From Gymnopilus junonius (taxonomy: Eukaryota; Basidiomycota; Agaricomycetes; Agaricales; Galerinaceae): a stretch of 64,000 bases of DNA. The number at the start of each line of letters is the position of its first letter. The stretch's first letter is position 1. This document shows, one piece after another, positions 36,062 to 46,817 of the stretch. The notes beneath the pieces are model-generated. The model was not told the DNA's origin. It searched no databases and was given only the letters and a program-made list of their open reading frames with translations. The DNA lies in NCBI GenBank assembly GCA_015501075.1, contig JADNYJ010000034.1:62001-126000 (forward strand). The letters are read 5' to 3'. A program made the translations under genes and the position numbers.

Positions 36062-37800
36062 CTTTCCTCACCTGTAGGATAAGTTGAAATGCACACTAGA
36101 TGAGTTCCAGGGAGAGGTAGGCAAGAGATCATGGAGGGAAAACCCAACGAAGATGAGCAAGTCAGAAGAATTGTACACGAGTGACGCATGGGAACGTCAG
36201 GCACTGGGTATAATCAACACTATTTTTGGACAATTTTCCAAGTTGTGCTGGCACAGTGGTAAGTCGCGATTATGTTTTTGGTATGTTCGCAGGTTCGATC
36301 CCCAGCTCGTCCCAATCACTCGACTTGGCAAGTATGCCTTTCAGACCATGAAAGCAGGTAAAGTATGAGAAGTGGATGTATCTGACTTCATTTGAATTTC
36401 ATGGTTTGTTCAAAGTCGATAAAAGGGGGATAAAAGTGACTTGAAAGTATAAGTACTAAAAGTACATGGGCTGTATTTCTTCTGATGAACGTCCCGCCTT
36501 ATGCCATACGTGCGGAAACACGCCCTAGCATGGTATCTTTTCATCAATAAGTCCGCATCGGACGACCCCATCCAAATGGCACCCTCTATCTTGTAACAGG
36601 ATGCGATCGAGCCAAGACTTGGGCTATAGCAGCTACCCCTCAGGCAATAAAGAAGACTGGTCAGACTACGAAAATACGATATCAACAAGCAAATAAAGAC
36701 CCTTGGGATGACAATCCCGCTATTGCAACCAAACGTGCTAGTGACCGAGATCCTAAGGTAGGGACTTGCCCTATTTTTATTCGTGGTATGCGCATCGCTA
36801 TAGACACGGGCTCCTGGACTCAACACATCCTGAAAAATGAGCCGCCGCGACTTGTCCCACATTTTAATCTGCTTTCTGCCCCCACCTTAGGCATTCGAGC
36901 AAAAATATTGACCATCATTGAACGCTGGAGAGATTACCCTGAAGAATTTCGCCCTGTCCGTACACAGGTAAAAGGGGTTTTTTTTGCCTTTTGCACTCGG
37001 AGTAATCAAACCTATGCCTTTATAGATCCTCTTCCACCCTTTGAGTATCATTTGCCGTATTCTTCTTGATCAAGTCCATACTTTGATCTTCCAGTCTTGA
37101 CGGTTTTACAAATCAATGCTACGCAGACACCTAATGCGGTCGTTGCGATTGCTGAGGACTCAATATGGCCTTCGATTCAGAATAAGGTATTCGCAGCCAC
37201 TTTTTCTCTCTCTTTCTGATAACTCACCACTCAGCACTGAAGCCGCGTGATGGTACCCTTGATGAGACCGTCAGACATATAGTGGGATTGCTGGAGACAT
37301 GTACTATTGACACACGAGACGGTAATGTCTTACCTTCCTGTCATCAGACAAGGTTATTTAAGGGGTCATATATATTCGCAGGACTTGTGACTTTGACACC
37401 GAAAGCAAATTCGTCATCCGTGAGCATTTTGGTCTCCTCAATTCCCGTCTTATATTTATTCTGAACAAGGGCCCCAATCACGATGCGCAATATGCTCCCT
37501 TGCATATCTTAGGTCGGATACAAGATATATTGAATGCCCGCCAACGACGCAAAGAAATCTTCCGTCAAGTCTGTAATGCGCTTCCCGGGCCCGATTATCA
37601 AGAGATACCCATACCCAATTAATGTACTGACTGACCTTTCCACTGGTTCCAAGGTACAAGGGACATGGAATAATTGACGCTTCTCGACCATTTATTAGCT
37701 CTAGTAAGGTTGTTAGATAAAAGGTTGCTCTGGATTATATATATATGATTCTAGTACAAGGGACGTGTGTGCAAGATGTGAAGGTGATCGAGGCATAGAT

Positions 37801-37828
37801 CAACAAGGTAGGTAGGTAGGTAGGTTTT
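37801..37828. repeat. GTAG microsatellite
   Basis: AGGTAGGTAGGTAGGTAGGT is a short tetranucleotide run. A second run of the same unit occurs at about 38,907-38,925, just upstream of the start of the next gene. Confidence 0.8.
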
Positions 37829-37897
37829 TGTTTACCGAGGAGGCCCCTATAAAGGAACGACCAGCCTGCAATATCAATGGAGACCTGTTGTCTCTAA

Positions 37898-38890
37898 TTA
37901 GGCAGTAAGGAAACCTCTAAAGTGTTGGTTCCCATCAACCACACGGGAAATTTGGGAGACAAGCGCCATATGGTCCAAATCTCCTCTGGCACCCTCTCCG
38001 TGTGATAAATCACGGAAATTATTCAATACGTAAGACGTGCCAGAATTGTTGTTGTTAATCACTGTTGAATGAGGACCAGCGTAAGTGATAGAGCTGGAGA
38101 CTGAATTTGCATTAGCATTTATCGTAGCCTTCTGGAATATTTGTTCTCCTTTTAGACGAGAGTCGTTTTTGGCGAATTTTTCAATGGCTTCCTGTATATT
38201 CATCGTAGATTGAAACTGGAAAGCGTCAATCCTACTTGTCTGGTAAAAGAAAATGAGGCTCACATTGAACATAACCATTGCAGAATCTAGTCGGCTGGTA
38301 AGTCGGGAGATGTCATCTGCATCGTTTTTAGTTTCGAGATAGCGTAGTAACGGATTTCGATCAGCGATCTTTTTGCATTGCTTCAAGATGAATTGCATGG
38401 TCCTAATATACTTTAAGTCCTTGCGTGATAGAAGAGAAATAAAAACAACGAACCCCACAAGCTCTTGTAGCTGGTCCCGAAGCTCTTTAGAGATCGGGTA
38501 TCGCTCTTCCAAATTTCCGCCATTCTTTGCGACAAGATCTTCGCATTTGCGAAATGCACAATATACAATGCTACATGCACGGTAGGTGAGCTCCTTACAT
38601 GAAGCAGTATTTTTCTTCTTCTCCTATTCATAAACTCTGTCAGGTAGCAAGAAGCGCACCGAAGTTGAAGATATCCGTACGTTGCACAACACTATCAATT
38701 CTTCTGCGACTCCTACAGCGTCTCTGACAAGAGGTACAGGGATAAACCCTGCCGCCGCCTTGAGCCCAACTAGAACAGTCCTCGTAAGCCCAAGCACTGT
38801 GTCCATTATTGTACATTCGATTTCGGGCTTGATGGGATGCGGGGGGATTGCGGAAGAAGGTGCCGAAGCATTTGCTGAAGAGGATTCCAT
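37898..38890 (-). CDS. Solo HeLo/MLKL_NTD-like helical-bundle protein
   Basis: Exon 1 (38,890-38,681) encodes a Ser/Pro leader and a hydrophobic helix (VLGLTRTVLVGLKAAAGFIP, then PLVRDAVGVAEELIVLC). After an intron the frame runs to 37,898, probably with two further in-frame 51-nt introns (near 38,455-38,405 and 38,272-38,222). It shows CEDLVAKNGGNLEERYP, FILKQCKKIADRNPLLRYLE, ISRLTSRLDSAMVMFN and QSTMNIQEAIEKFAKNDSRL. This helix pattern is the N-terminal cell-death or adaptor bundle seen in many Agaricomycete NLR-like and kinase proteins. No kinase or NACHT domain follows. The C-terminus has a polar stretch (NANANSVSSSITYAG, then VINNNNSGTSYVLNN). It is preceded by GFPMW copy A6. A regulated membrane or death role is inference. 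Confidence 0.65.
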
Positions 38891-38939
38891 GTATGAGAGC
38901 AAGTAGAGAGGTAGGTAGGTAGGTAACTGATGAGGTACC

Positions 38940-40330
38940 AATACAGAAATGGAGAAGGGAGAAACTGTCTTTAATCTGCAATGTTAGGAACGCATACGCC
39001 TCTAATATACTGAAATGCAAGGTGCATTTATTGCCTATAAAAGCAGGAATCTTATGTGAATGAGTGTATCCAAGCCAAGAACAACATCAGTTAAATGCAG
39101 GAATAAGAGACAATACGTAGAAAATTGCGGAATGGGTTATTCTCAGAAGTCCTGAAAAGATTGACTCCTTGTTAACAGGATCTGAACACAGGGTTGGCAA
39201 GGAAGGTCGGCATTGTTCTCCTGACAGTACCTTGTTCACAGTGGAATTTCTATAGACAGGAGACAACTGCCGTAAATTTATCCCAAGCCTTGAAAGTTGA
39301 AACATGGCGAAGCCCGATTTACGTACGGTATACAGTGCTCGAGTCAGCACTTGTTTCCTAGTCTGATGATGGCGGTCGATCGAGAGTCAACAGCGGTGAG
39401 ATCTTTATCCCGTGCATGTGAATGAGGAACCACTCAGAAACATTCCGGCACACCGCAAAGAGAACGAAGGCCGATTGATAACGGAGATACACTTGATAAA
39501 GAGGACCAAGCGTATGGCATCGGAGGAATGCTATGCGCGAATTGTTCATGCTATTTCCTAGGAAAGGAGAGGGCCACAAACTGCTTGACAATCTTAAATT
39601 AACGGCTATTTGATGACCGAGCTAGACTTACACAAGGCTGGGTAAACAAAGCAACAGTAGGAATAAGACCATGCCGTAAATAGAGCGTGGTTGAAGAAGC
39701 AAAGGAAAGTGGCGCTCAGGATTTCATGTGAAGCCAGTGGTGTACGAAACCTCACACGAATCCTGCGATCGATCATCCCTTGTTCGTATCTGGAGAATTA
39801 GATTTAAGATCAGAGAGAGTCGAGAAAGCGATGAGAAATACAGGGCTTTCTGAAGACAGGGGTCAGCTGTTGGCGGGTTTCTAGATACCAAAGTTCATCA
39901 GTTATGCATATTAAAGACAGAAAAGATACTAATTTCCTCGAAGGTGAGCTGCTTCTCAGGCTGGTAATAGCCAGCAAGATGTGGGGCGTGTTGAGACTAC
40001 GGAGTCGGTTTCCCCATCGTTTAGAAATGATTCCTAACACCTAACAGGCGAGGTCGAACGCTTTAAAATGTGGAAAGAATGAATTACATATTTATTACTA
40101 TGAAAATTGGGCTACCTTGATGAATTTTGAGGTCAAAATCGCTGAATTTGAAAAATGTTGATGCCGCACCGTCAATTCTGCAAACAGTATTTAGCATTCT
40201 ATTTTAGTCTGTGCCATTGCTGATGACGTTCGTTTGAGCGACAACCATGGTCTTCGTCGTCGAGAATGATGTTGGCGGGTGGGGAATGAGACGGTCGGAT
40301 TATGTAACTTACATTTCCACAATTGATACG
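38940..40330 (-). other. Possible small gene, unrecognised
   Basis: The minus strand has short open segments at 40,040-39,810, 39,591-39,358 and 39,350-39,087 with plausible splice sites between them and a hydrophobic stretch around 39,720-39,640 (SATFLCFFNHALFTAWSYSY). No domain is recognisable and several frames would have to be joined. It could be a decayed membrane-protein gene. Confidence 0.2.
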
Positions 40331-40478
40331 ATACGCCCAGGCTCCTAAAACCAGCCTCTAGTATCGCTCACAAGAGCTTCACCTGAGAGCAGGATGCAGT
40401 GTTGCATCAGAGAAATACAAATATTTTGGCATACAAACAAATGTACAAACAAACCTAAGAGCTCAAGCTCGCGATATA

Positions 40479-41121
40479 CACTGCTGGCAACAGGTTATTT
40501 AAGTTGACCAAAAATGATTAAGAAAATAAATTAAACATGTTTATGTTCTTGGTCTGCTTTTCCGTCACATAAAATCTATTTTCAACTCAACAATTGCTGG
40601 TACAGAAATTCTTTTGTCAAACACTTCATTTTTAGCATATTTATAGGCCTATTAAATGCAATACTTGTGCTAAATTTTTTTGATCAAAAATGGTGACAGA
40701 AAGGTAGAGTTCATTGTTTTATTGTTCTCGTTGTCAATTGTAGTATTTAAGACAAGTTTTGGTCCCTTTAAAATAAGTTAAAAATATTTTCAATTCAGTT
40801 TGGGTGCGAAACATTGTTCTTTTTGTTTATCCAGCAACAAAAATTCTTGCTAAATTTATCATTTATGAGACAACAAAAGAAATTGTGAATGTGAAATTTA
40901 ACAAAAGCTTTTGTCTATACAAAAACATGACGTAAACTTTAGATTCTGTGGGGCTAAGAACTTTATAATACAGGTAGGATCTGTATTATATTTTTTCAGA
41001 ATTAAAATATATCATTTTTAATAGATTCAACAACTCAAAAAACGGTCGAAAACATGTAAACATGCTTAATTTATTTTTTTAATCATTTTTAGTTTACTTA
41101 AATAACCTGTTGCCAGCAGTG
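40479..41121. mobile_element. TIR element with CACTG ends, ATA duplication
   Basis: The ends CACTGCTGGCAACAGGTTAT are perfectly inverted over about 26 bp. ATA flanks both sides (40,476-40,478 and 41,122-41,124). The opposite arm of the host palindrome gives the empty site, GCGATATAGAGGCTGG, which confirms the 3-bp duplication. The 643-bp interior is AT-rich and without genes. CACTG ends with a 3-bp duplication suggest a CACTA-like non-autonomous element; PIF/Harbinger is the alternative. Confidence 0.85.
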
Positions 41122-41490
41122 ATAGAGGCTGGCATTTTATAGATTCACGTGATTTGCGTGGGCAACCGTCAAGGTTTTGCTGCCGATATTGATGCTCCCA
41201 TGCTCAAAGGCACGGAAAACATCATTGACTGCAGAGCGACAAGGGAGAGGCATTGTGGGCTGTTAATCCAATAATCCTTTCAAGTATTAAGTTCCTTCCC
41301 CCATATTTATGCAAATTAGGTGTGAGTTTTCTTTAATAATGTGTCTACCATTACTGGTTACCATAATTCTAGTGTGAATGAGCAGGAGAGCCATATTTTG
41401 CATACAATTAGGTGAACCCATTCACTTGCACTCATTACAATAACACCATGGGAAGGTTACCTTGCATGTTTCTCACTTATTCAAGCAGCA

Positions 41491-41727
41491 TACTGTACTA
41501 AATTGGTCAATTCGACACCCCCTCCGACCTGTGACCGACCAAACCACTTTTTCATTTCATCAGATTACCAAACTTGGACATTTTTGATGGATTTGTAAGT
41601 GAATTTGGGCTCCGGAAGCCCGTTCCGGGCGATTTTTTGAGGATTTTGGCGTGACCGCTGCCAAATTTCGTCGTTTTAGGGAGGCCTGTGATGCGTGACC
41701 TGTCGAATTGACCGATTTAGTACAGTA
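41491..41727. mobile_element. Small MITE, TA ends
   Basis: TACTGTACTAAATTGGTCAA at the left end is mirrored at the right end over 27 nt with one mismatch. TA at both outer ends fits a Tc1/mariner-type TA duplication. The 237-bp element has no coding potential and sits near the centre of the large palindrome. Confidence 0.75.
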
Positions 41728-41985
41728 ATTGCTAATTATGCCAGTTGTATTTATCTTTAATGTTTGAACAAGCGGCATGGCTAAATCGACACGAGGAAAG
41801 GGGTTTACCTCCTAGTTGTAGTGGACAAGGGGGGAAATTCAACAGTTCCAAATTGGGCATGGTTCTGGTGACACGCAGGCATGTCACACTGTAAAAACAG
41901 CCTTGACATTGCACATGCAGATCACGTGAATGTATAAAATGCCAGCCTCTATATCGCGAGCTTGAGCCCTTAGCTTTGTTTGTAC

Positions 41986-42558
41986 TAGGGTTGCCGAAGT
42001 TCAGTTCAGTTCAGTTCTTTGGCCAATTTTCCGAACTGAGAACTGAACTTCCCAGTTCAGTTCAGTTCTCAGTTCGAACCAGTTCGAACTGTTCTGAACT
42101 GGCAATGGCCAGAACATAAAATTTCTTTTCATCTGAGGCTTTGAAATAGTAGATATACTATAGATATGTCTATCTTCTATCATTGGACATTGCTATATGT
42201 ACAAAACAGTATATTATTTACTGATTTTTCAAGCATTGGGTAGTGTCATGTAACTCATGTCCTCACACAATAAATAAAATCATTTTAAGAAATTATTTTA
42301 TGTCATCTAGTGCTTGGGATTAGTGCTAAGAAGTTCTCTATACATTATGGGAATCTAATGGTAATTTTTTGATGCCAAAATAATCACTTTTGAAGGTCAA
42401 AATTTGATAATTTTAACCACACCCAACAAACAGTTCAGTTCAGTTCGAACTGACTGGCCATAGGCCGAACTGAGAACCAGAACTGCATCCGAACTGCAGT
42501 TCAGTTCAGCCAGTTCAGGTTTGAACTGTCAGTTCTGAACTGAACTTCGGCAACCCTA
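41986..42558. mobile_element. hAT-type MITE, 573 bp, exact 8-bp duplication
   Basis: The ends TAGGGTTGCCGAAGTTCAGT are inverted, with GTTTGTAC exactly duplicated at 41,978-41,985 and 42,559-42,566. Inside are many GTTCAGTTC repeats in both orientations. TAGGG-type ends and an 8-bp duplication are the hAT signature. No transposase is encoded. The hAT gene at 19-22 kb is not obviously its source. Confidence 0.92.
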
Positions 42559-42735
42559 GTTTGTACATCAAAATATTTGACCGTGTTTGCTCTCTGATGA
42601 AACACACGCGTCCGCTCTCAGATGAAGCTCTTGCGAGTGATACTAGAGGCTGGTTTTAGGAGCCTGTGATACACCCGGTCTCCAGAACTTCAATGCCGCC
42701 CCGGGGGCCAGATGGGTCAAATTTGACCACCATTT

Positions 42736-43529
42736 GGCTCACTTTCTATAGGTGTGGGCCAAATACGATATAACTGAGTTTGAAAATATAATCATGTACA
42801 AATAAAGTAACTCGGCCAAATAATGTGGCTACTTCGACATGTTCTGGGGTGCGAAAGTCCGGAACCAGAGCATAAATCAGTGAGGTGAGCCTGACTCCCA
42901 AACATGGGGTAAATTTTAGAATATTTGACCTTTTCCTTAGCTCGGGAGGCCACTCAATGACCACCACTGTACAAGGAAACTCATTAGGTCAGCGCAGTCA
43001 GGTGATGAACTGGCCCTTTTGCATACATTCTTTCAAAGATTGGAAGGCATCTGGAGAGCTTGAAAAATAAGATAAAATTTTAAATCTGGGTAACATTTAA
43101 AGAGGATGGGGAGGGCAAGCGAAGTGCGCAAGAAAATAAATAATCCTGGTCATTTGAGGTAGATAAATCAAAAATCCACCCTGTTCTCCTCCCCACCCTG
43201 GAGTATTTGAAAGGCATCTATGCAATTCACAGTTCTTGGTGCATATGCATATTGAGAGGGCCGCGCGAAGCACGGTAGGAAAAAATAATGTGCTACTCGG
43301 ATCTACCCAAATCAAGGACCAGATCAATTTCGTACCCAAATGCGCGAAGCGCGCCTCGAAAAAATGGACTGCTTTCGGCCCCTGCAGATTTCATCAAATC
43401 ACGGCATGCTAGATGACCTTCACCTATATAGACACTGCGTGATTTATTTATTTCTTCCCTCCCTTCTTCGATTTAATTAATTTAATTTAATTTAATATTA
43501 GGCAGGCCCACACCTATAGAAAGTGAGCC
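42736..43529. mobile_element. Non-autonomous TIR element, 794 bp, exact 8-bp duplication
   Basis: GGCTCACTTTCTATAGGTGT opens a 25-bp perfect inverted repeat (42,736-42,760 and 43,505-43,529). CACCATTT is exactly duplicated outside it (42,728-42,735 and 43,530-43,537). The interior has no gene. An 8-bp duplication fits hAT (or P-like) elements. It is immediately to the right of the nested palindrome. Confidence 0.92.
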
Positions 43530-43537
43530 CACCATTT

Positions 43538-44133
43538 CTCGAGCATAACGCAGGTCCGTTGTGATATAAGTTATCTTCACGTTCTGTTCCAACCAACAAG
43601 ACACACAACGATATGTGAAGGTTGTTTTGAGGTGATTCAAGTTCGTCAAGTTCGTTCATTTTCAATTTGAAATGATATGTAGCGATAACACCGACGGGTC
43701 TTCTGAACAGCGGACGCTGAGAACATCTGTTGGACGGTCCCTTACATCCGAGACGGCGATCCTATATACTTAAGCAAATGTACAGGAATTATGCCTCCTT
43801 CTTCTATGGTCGTTCTTTTTGTTCTTTAATGTAATGCTTAGATTTCCTGTTTAGTCGGAGTAGAGCGAGGTGTGTTGCCACATTATTTCGATGTTGTATA
43901 GGAAAGACCAAGCATCTGTGCCCATCCTTACGATATATAGAAGTCTGCCGGTCGTTTATATCAAGAATTTGTACAAAACCTGAAGGCGTAATGCGCATAT
44001 GCAGGTATTGGGTACGTAGGACTGAGGTTGATGAATACTTAGACGAAAGTGTGCACAGGTGGATATATAGATAACAAGAGCAACGAATATCATGATAGAC
44101 CAATAATCCTATTAGAATCCTATTAATCAAAAA
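43538..44133. other. No gene recognised
   Basis: Intergenic sequence downstream of the NACHT-GFPMW gene. A 108-codon minus-strand frame at 44,130-43,804 directly follows the proposed stop of that gene but shows no family motif and no clear splice link. Confidence 0.4.
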
Positions 44134-46817
44134 TCAAAATAACTTAGCATGTTTATAAACCGGGACGCTCTTCACCCACTGAACAGGTCTTTTTTGAGAT
44201 GTAGACCAAGGGAAAGGTATATTCCTTTTGAAAAGTTTAAACAGCCATGATTTTTCCTGAGGCTAAGTCGAACGGTGAGAAGGTGCATAAGAACCTCTAG
44301 ATAAGTACTTACTTGCTCTAATTCATCTGTTACTTTTGGTTGCAAGGTGATAACTCCTGCAATTCAAATGGCTTATGCAGTATAAATGGGGATGCATAAT
44401 AAGCATGCTCACCATTATTGCTGACAACCTTATTGAAGCGCAGAATTTTCGTGGTCAGCTCATTCATTTCAAGCATTGTGCACGATCCCTAATGAAGAAA
44501 GAGTTATCACCGCAAGCGGAGTTGTTAAAAATAACCCACATTAGTAACCAGAGAACACCATACATCGTCGTTAACCAACACCAGCTCAGCATCTGGATAC
44601 TGAAAGTCAAGGTGAGCAATCTTAATATGTAGAACTGTTAACCTGTCAGCTACGTACCTCGGCCAAAAGAGGCTGCGAAATGACGTAGTTTGGATGGAAT
44701 AAATGCTGGAATGGATAGATTATTCACGAATGGTTGAATATAATAATAGACCCTTTTATACCTGATTGGCACCTTTAACAACGCCGACCGCTCGTTTCTC
44801 TGAGAGTCGAAGACGTAAAAAGACCAAAACAGTGTGTAGTCTAGTCTGTAAACTGGAAGGCGTACTCAAGATAAAAGAATAATGCCGCTTGGCTTCTTCC
44901 ATGTAGGGTAGAGTATTTTGCCAAGATTGCTGTGTAAGAGAAATCCTCAGACCTCGCAAGAAAACGCACTGGTTTTCTTCCTTATAATGGTCGTGTATCT
45001 TTCTACTAGGAGCGAAGAAATCAGTTTCAGCCGTTCCAGGATCAATCCATGGAGGTCGGTACTCTGGTTTCCACTTGTATCGAAGGTCGAGCTTATCCTC
45101 TGTGTTGCCCGAGCGATAAGGAAAAGAAGCGATAGCCCAGTCACGAGCCTTATCGTACCCCGTAACGAGAAAGAGACAGCCATTTGGATGTGTCGTGTAG
45201 CTGTAGTGATTGATGTACTGGTACCAGTGGGGCCCATTTTTCCTCACATACTCGTGGAACCGGTCTGTTGACACAAGGTCTTCTCGTGACGCGCCAGCAG
45301 GCAGAATGAGGATGCCTCCTTCCGGCTCCGTAGAGGTGAATGAGATGTCGCTGAAAATTCAAAGAGATATTAGTCATAGAATGAGATGTAATGAAATGAC
45401 CTTACAGAGGATTTTCCGAATGCCTTTTAATAACAACCCCCTTACTTGCGACGATATGGCCAGGCTTGAAGTACTGCTGCTTGTATACGACTTCGTCAGC
45501 ACAAAGAGGCGGTTCAATTGGTTGGAACTCTCGAGGAACAAAGCCTCTATGGATTGGGTGATCTCGAGGTAGAAATACATTGAAATAGCATCGAAAGAAC
45601 CCATCGTTATCGATGACGCCCACGTCACCGATATTCACCCCTTTAGTCAAATATTCGACAGGCATTGCCAGATTTCCTGACGGTTTCCACATTGGAAAGC
45701 CATGACCTGCCAAGAGCAATGAACGACAGTACGACTCCTCGTGGCCATTTCTTCGTTGAAGGGTAACGATGCGAGGATAACTTGGGAATCGGAAGGGTCT
45801 TCTTATGGCGCGCTGAGGACGACTTGATGGTGTCAAAGGGTATGAATCACCATGACTTGAAGGATGGAAAGCAAGTGAGGGAGATGCAGCTTCTTCGACA
45901 GGAGTTTGTAGCATCATCGGAATTGTAAAATCGCGAAGTTTGGCACAGTCGAAAGCTTGTCGGATACTGGGTCGGTTGCGGCTGGTGATGAGGAACCTCA
46001 GGGGAAGTTTCAGATTTATGGATTCCGCAATACAATCCAGTATGATCTGCTGGGCATCATCTGTATCGTCGCATTCGTCCAATCTGTCAATAACGACAAC
46101 GTGAAACGTGGGGGATGCGATATCCTTCATTGGCCGTACAATGAAAGCATGAAATTTCTCGGTCAGGGATGTAGACGAATGATTCTGTTCGTCGCACATG
46201 GCATGGTTCAAGGATTTCCTTAGACCGGGTATATTCATCGCTAGTTGATACGCAATGGTAGGAAATAGTTGAATGCCTGCTGCACGTCCTTGTAACCCTT
46301 GCTGGAAAGAAAAGCTACCTCCGAACGATTCTGAAGCCCGAGAAGAATCGATCGCAGCTTGTGCAATAGACGTTCCTTCGGAGACGGATTCGCCATGCAC
46401 CCAAAGAATTTGACCTGTTTCACGTGGGTCACTGATCCACGATGAAATATGCTGAAGGACTTCTGCTGGCAAACTTTCATGCGGCAACCGTAAGTTGTGA
46501 GAAACTTGCATGGCGTCATAAGAGACACCTTTCTCTGAGTTAAGAAGACCTGTGGATCTATTTATCCTATCACATTGAAGGCTGAAGACCATCGAGTCAA
46601 TCTCACCTTCGTTGTCGAGCAAATCGGAGTCCATCAATGACACTTCGTGTTGGTCTGAACGTTGCAGATGTGGGGTTCGTACAAGGCAGCAGTAGATGAC
46701 TGGCACTGTCACCTGGTGTGACGTTCTGCTCCCCCAAGAACGAGTGGCTAAATTTGGAATTGAACTGAGCACTATTCTTGGCTTGGGATGAATACTTTGT
46801 AATAAGGTCTGTTTCAA
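44134..46817 (-). CDS. NACHT-like protein fused to GFPMW blocks (left copy, intact)
   Basis: The first open segment is 46,817-45,402. A Walker A-like segment lies at about residues 138-153, ILWVHGESVSEGTS, lacking the G-K-[ST]. IPTIAYQLA-type FPTIAYQLAMNIPGL is at 185-199, and Walker B with the following acidic residues is intact (HVVVIDRLDECDD, 239-251). LPLRFLITSRNRPSIRQAF is at 271-289. The first GFPMW block starts at 367 (LLLAGHGFPMWKPSGNL, NIGDVGVIDNDGFFRCYFN, VASKGVVI, SENPL). The conserved intron leads to the second block at 45,360-44,756: EGGILILPAGASREDLVST, HWYQYINHYSYTTHPNGCLF, VTGYDKARDWAIASF. Small 3' exons follow (AELVLVNDDVWCSLV, GVITLQPKVTDELEQ) and a likely end at 44,134. An intron at about 46,604-46,550 is likely. 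The loss of the lysine suggests it does not hydrolyse NTP in the usual way. Confidence 0.75.

Larger units (their letters stand above)
34048..36485. mobile_element. Gene-carrying TIR element inserted in A6
   Basis: CAGAAGAAATACA at 34,048-34,060 is mirrored exactly by its complement at 36,472-36,484. Weaker inverted similarity extends inward (ACTTTTGATACTTTCA against its mirror). The flanks fit an imperfect 8-bp duplication, TCAACATC against TGAACGTC. Removing one copy restores the family spacing between the ST motif and the Y-V-R-K segment. It carries two minus-strand genes but no recognisable transposase. The superfamily is uncertain (hAT- or KDZ-like are possible from an 8-bp duplication). 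Confidence 0.7.
33360..37622 (+). pseudogene. GFPMW family, subfamily A, copy A6 (split by a 2.4-kb element)
   Basis: A small N-terminal exon ends at the donor near 33,448 (ADDNARSAEHEQDSADEHSV). The first block is at 33,540-33,911: MFTLGHGFPMWEPSGNLARS, IRIGDMGLVTKEGGFTLFFN, LTSNGILVSHLSDSPL. The conserved intron follows, then the second block starts (EGGIIVLPDGASRENLSSTS) and is cut at about 34,047. It resumes at 36,486 with LMPYVRKHALAWYLFINK, one frameshift, PHPNGTLYLVTGCDRAKTWA and then open sequence to 37,067. The 3' exons include VVAIAEDSIWPSIQNK, DGTLDETVRHIVGLLE and the end GPDYQEIPIPN. Apart from the insertion and one frameshift, it is the best-preserved long A copy. Confidence 0.8.
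40338..42667. mobile_element. Large palindromic TIR element with three nested insertions
   Basis: CAGGCTCCTAAAACCAGCCT at the left end is mirrored at the right end (42,648-42,666), and inverted homology continues inward: left 40,338-about 41,190, right about 41,885-42,667, both including AAGCTCGCGATATA and GGCTGGCATTTTATA. Flanks GATACGCC and GATACACC suggest an imperfect 8-bp duplication. The left arm is interrupted by the element at 40,479-41,121, the right arm by 41,986-42,558, and the centre by 41,491-41,727. No transposase was found. Confidence 0.75.

Noticed and set aside
37801..38925. GTAG runs as telomere-like or regulatory repeats
   Set aside because: Very short, common microsatellites; nothing links them to a function.
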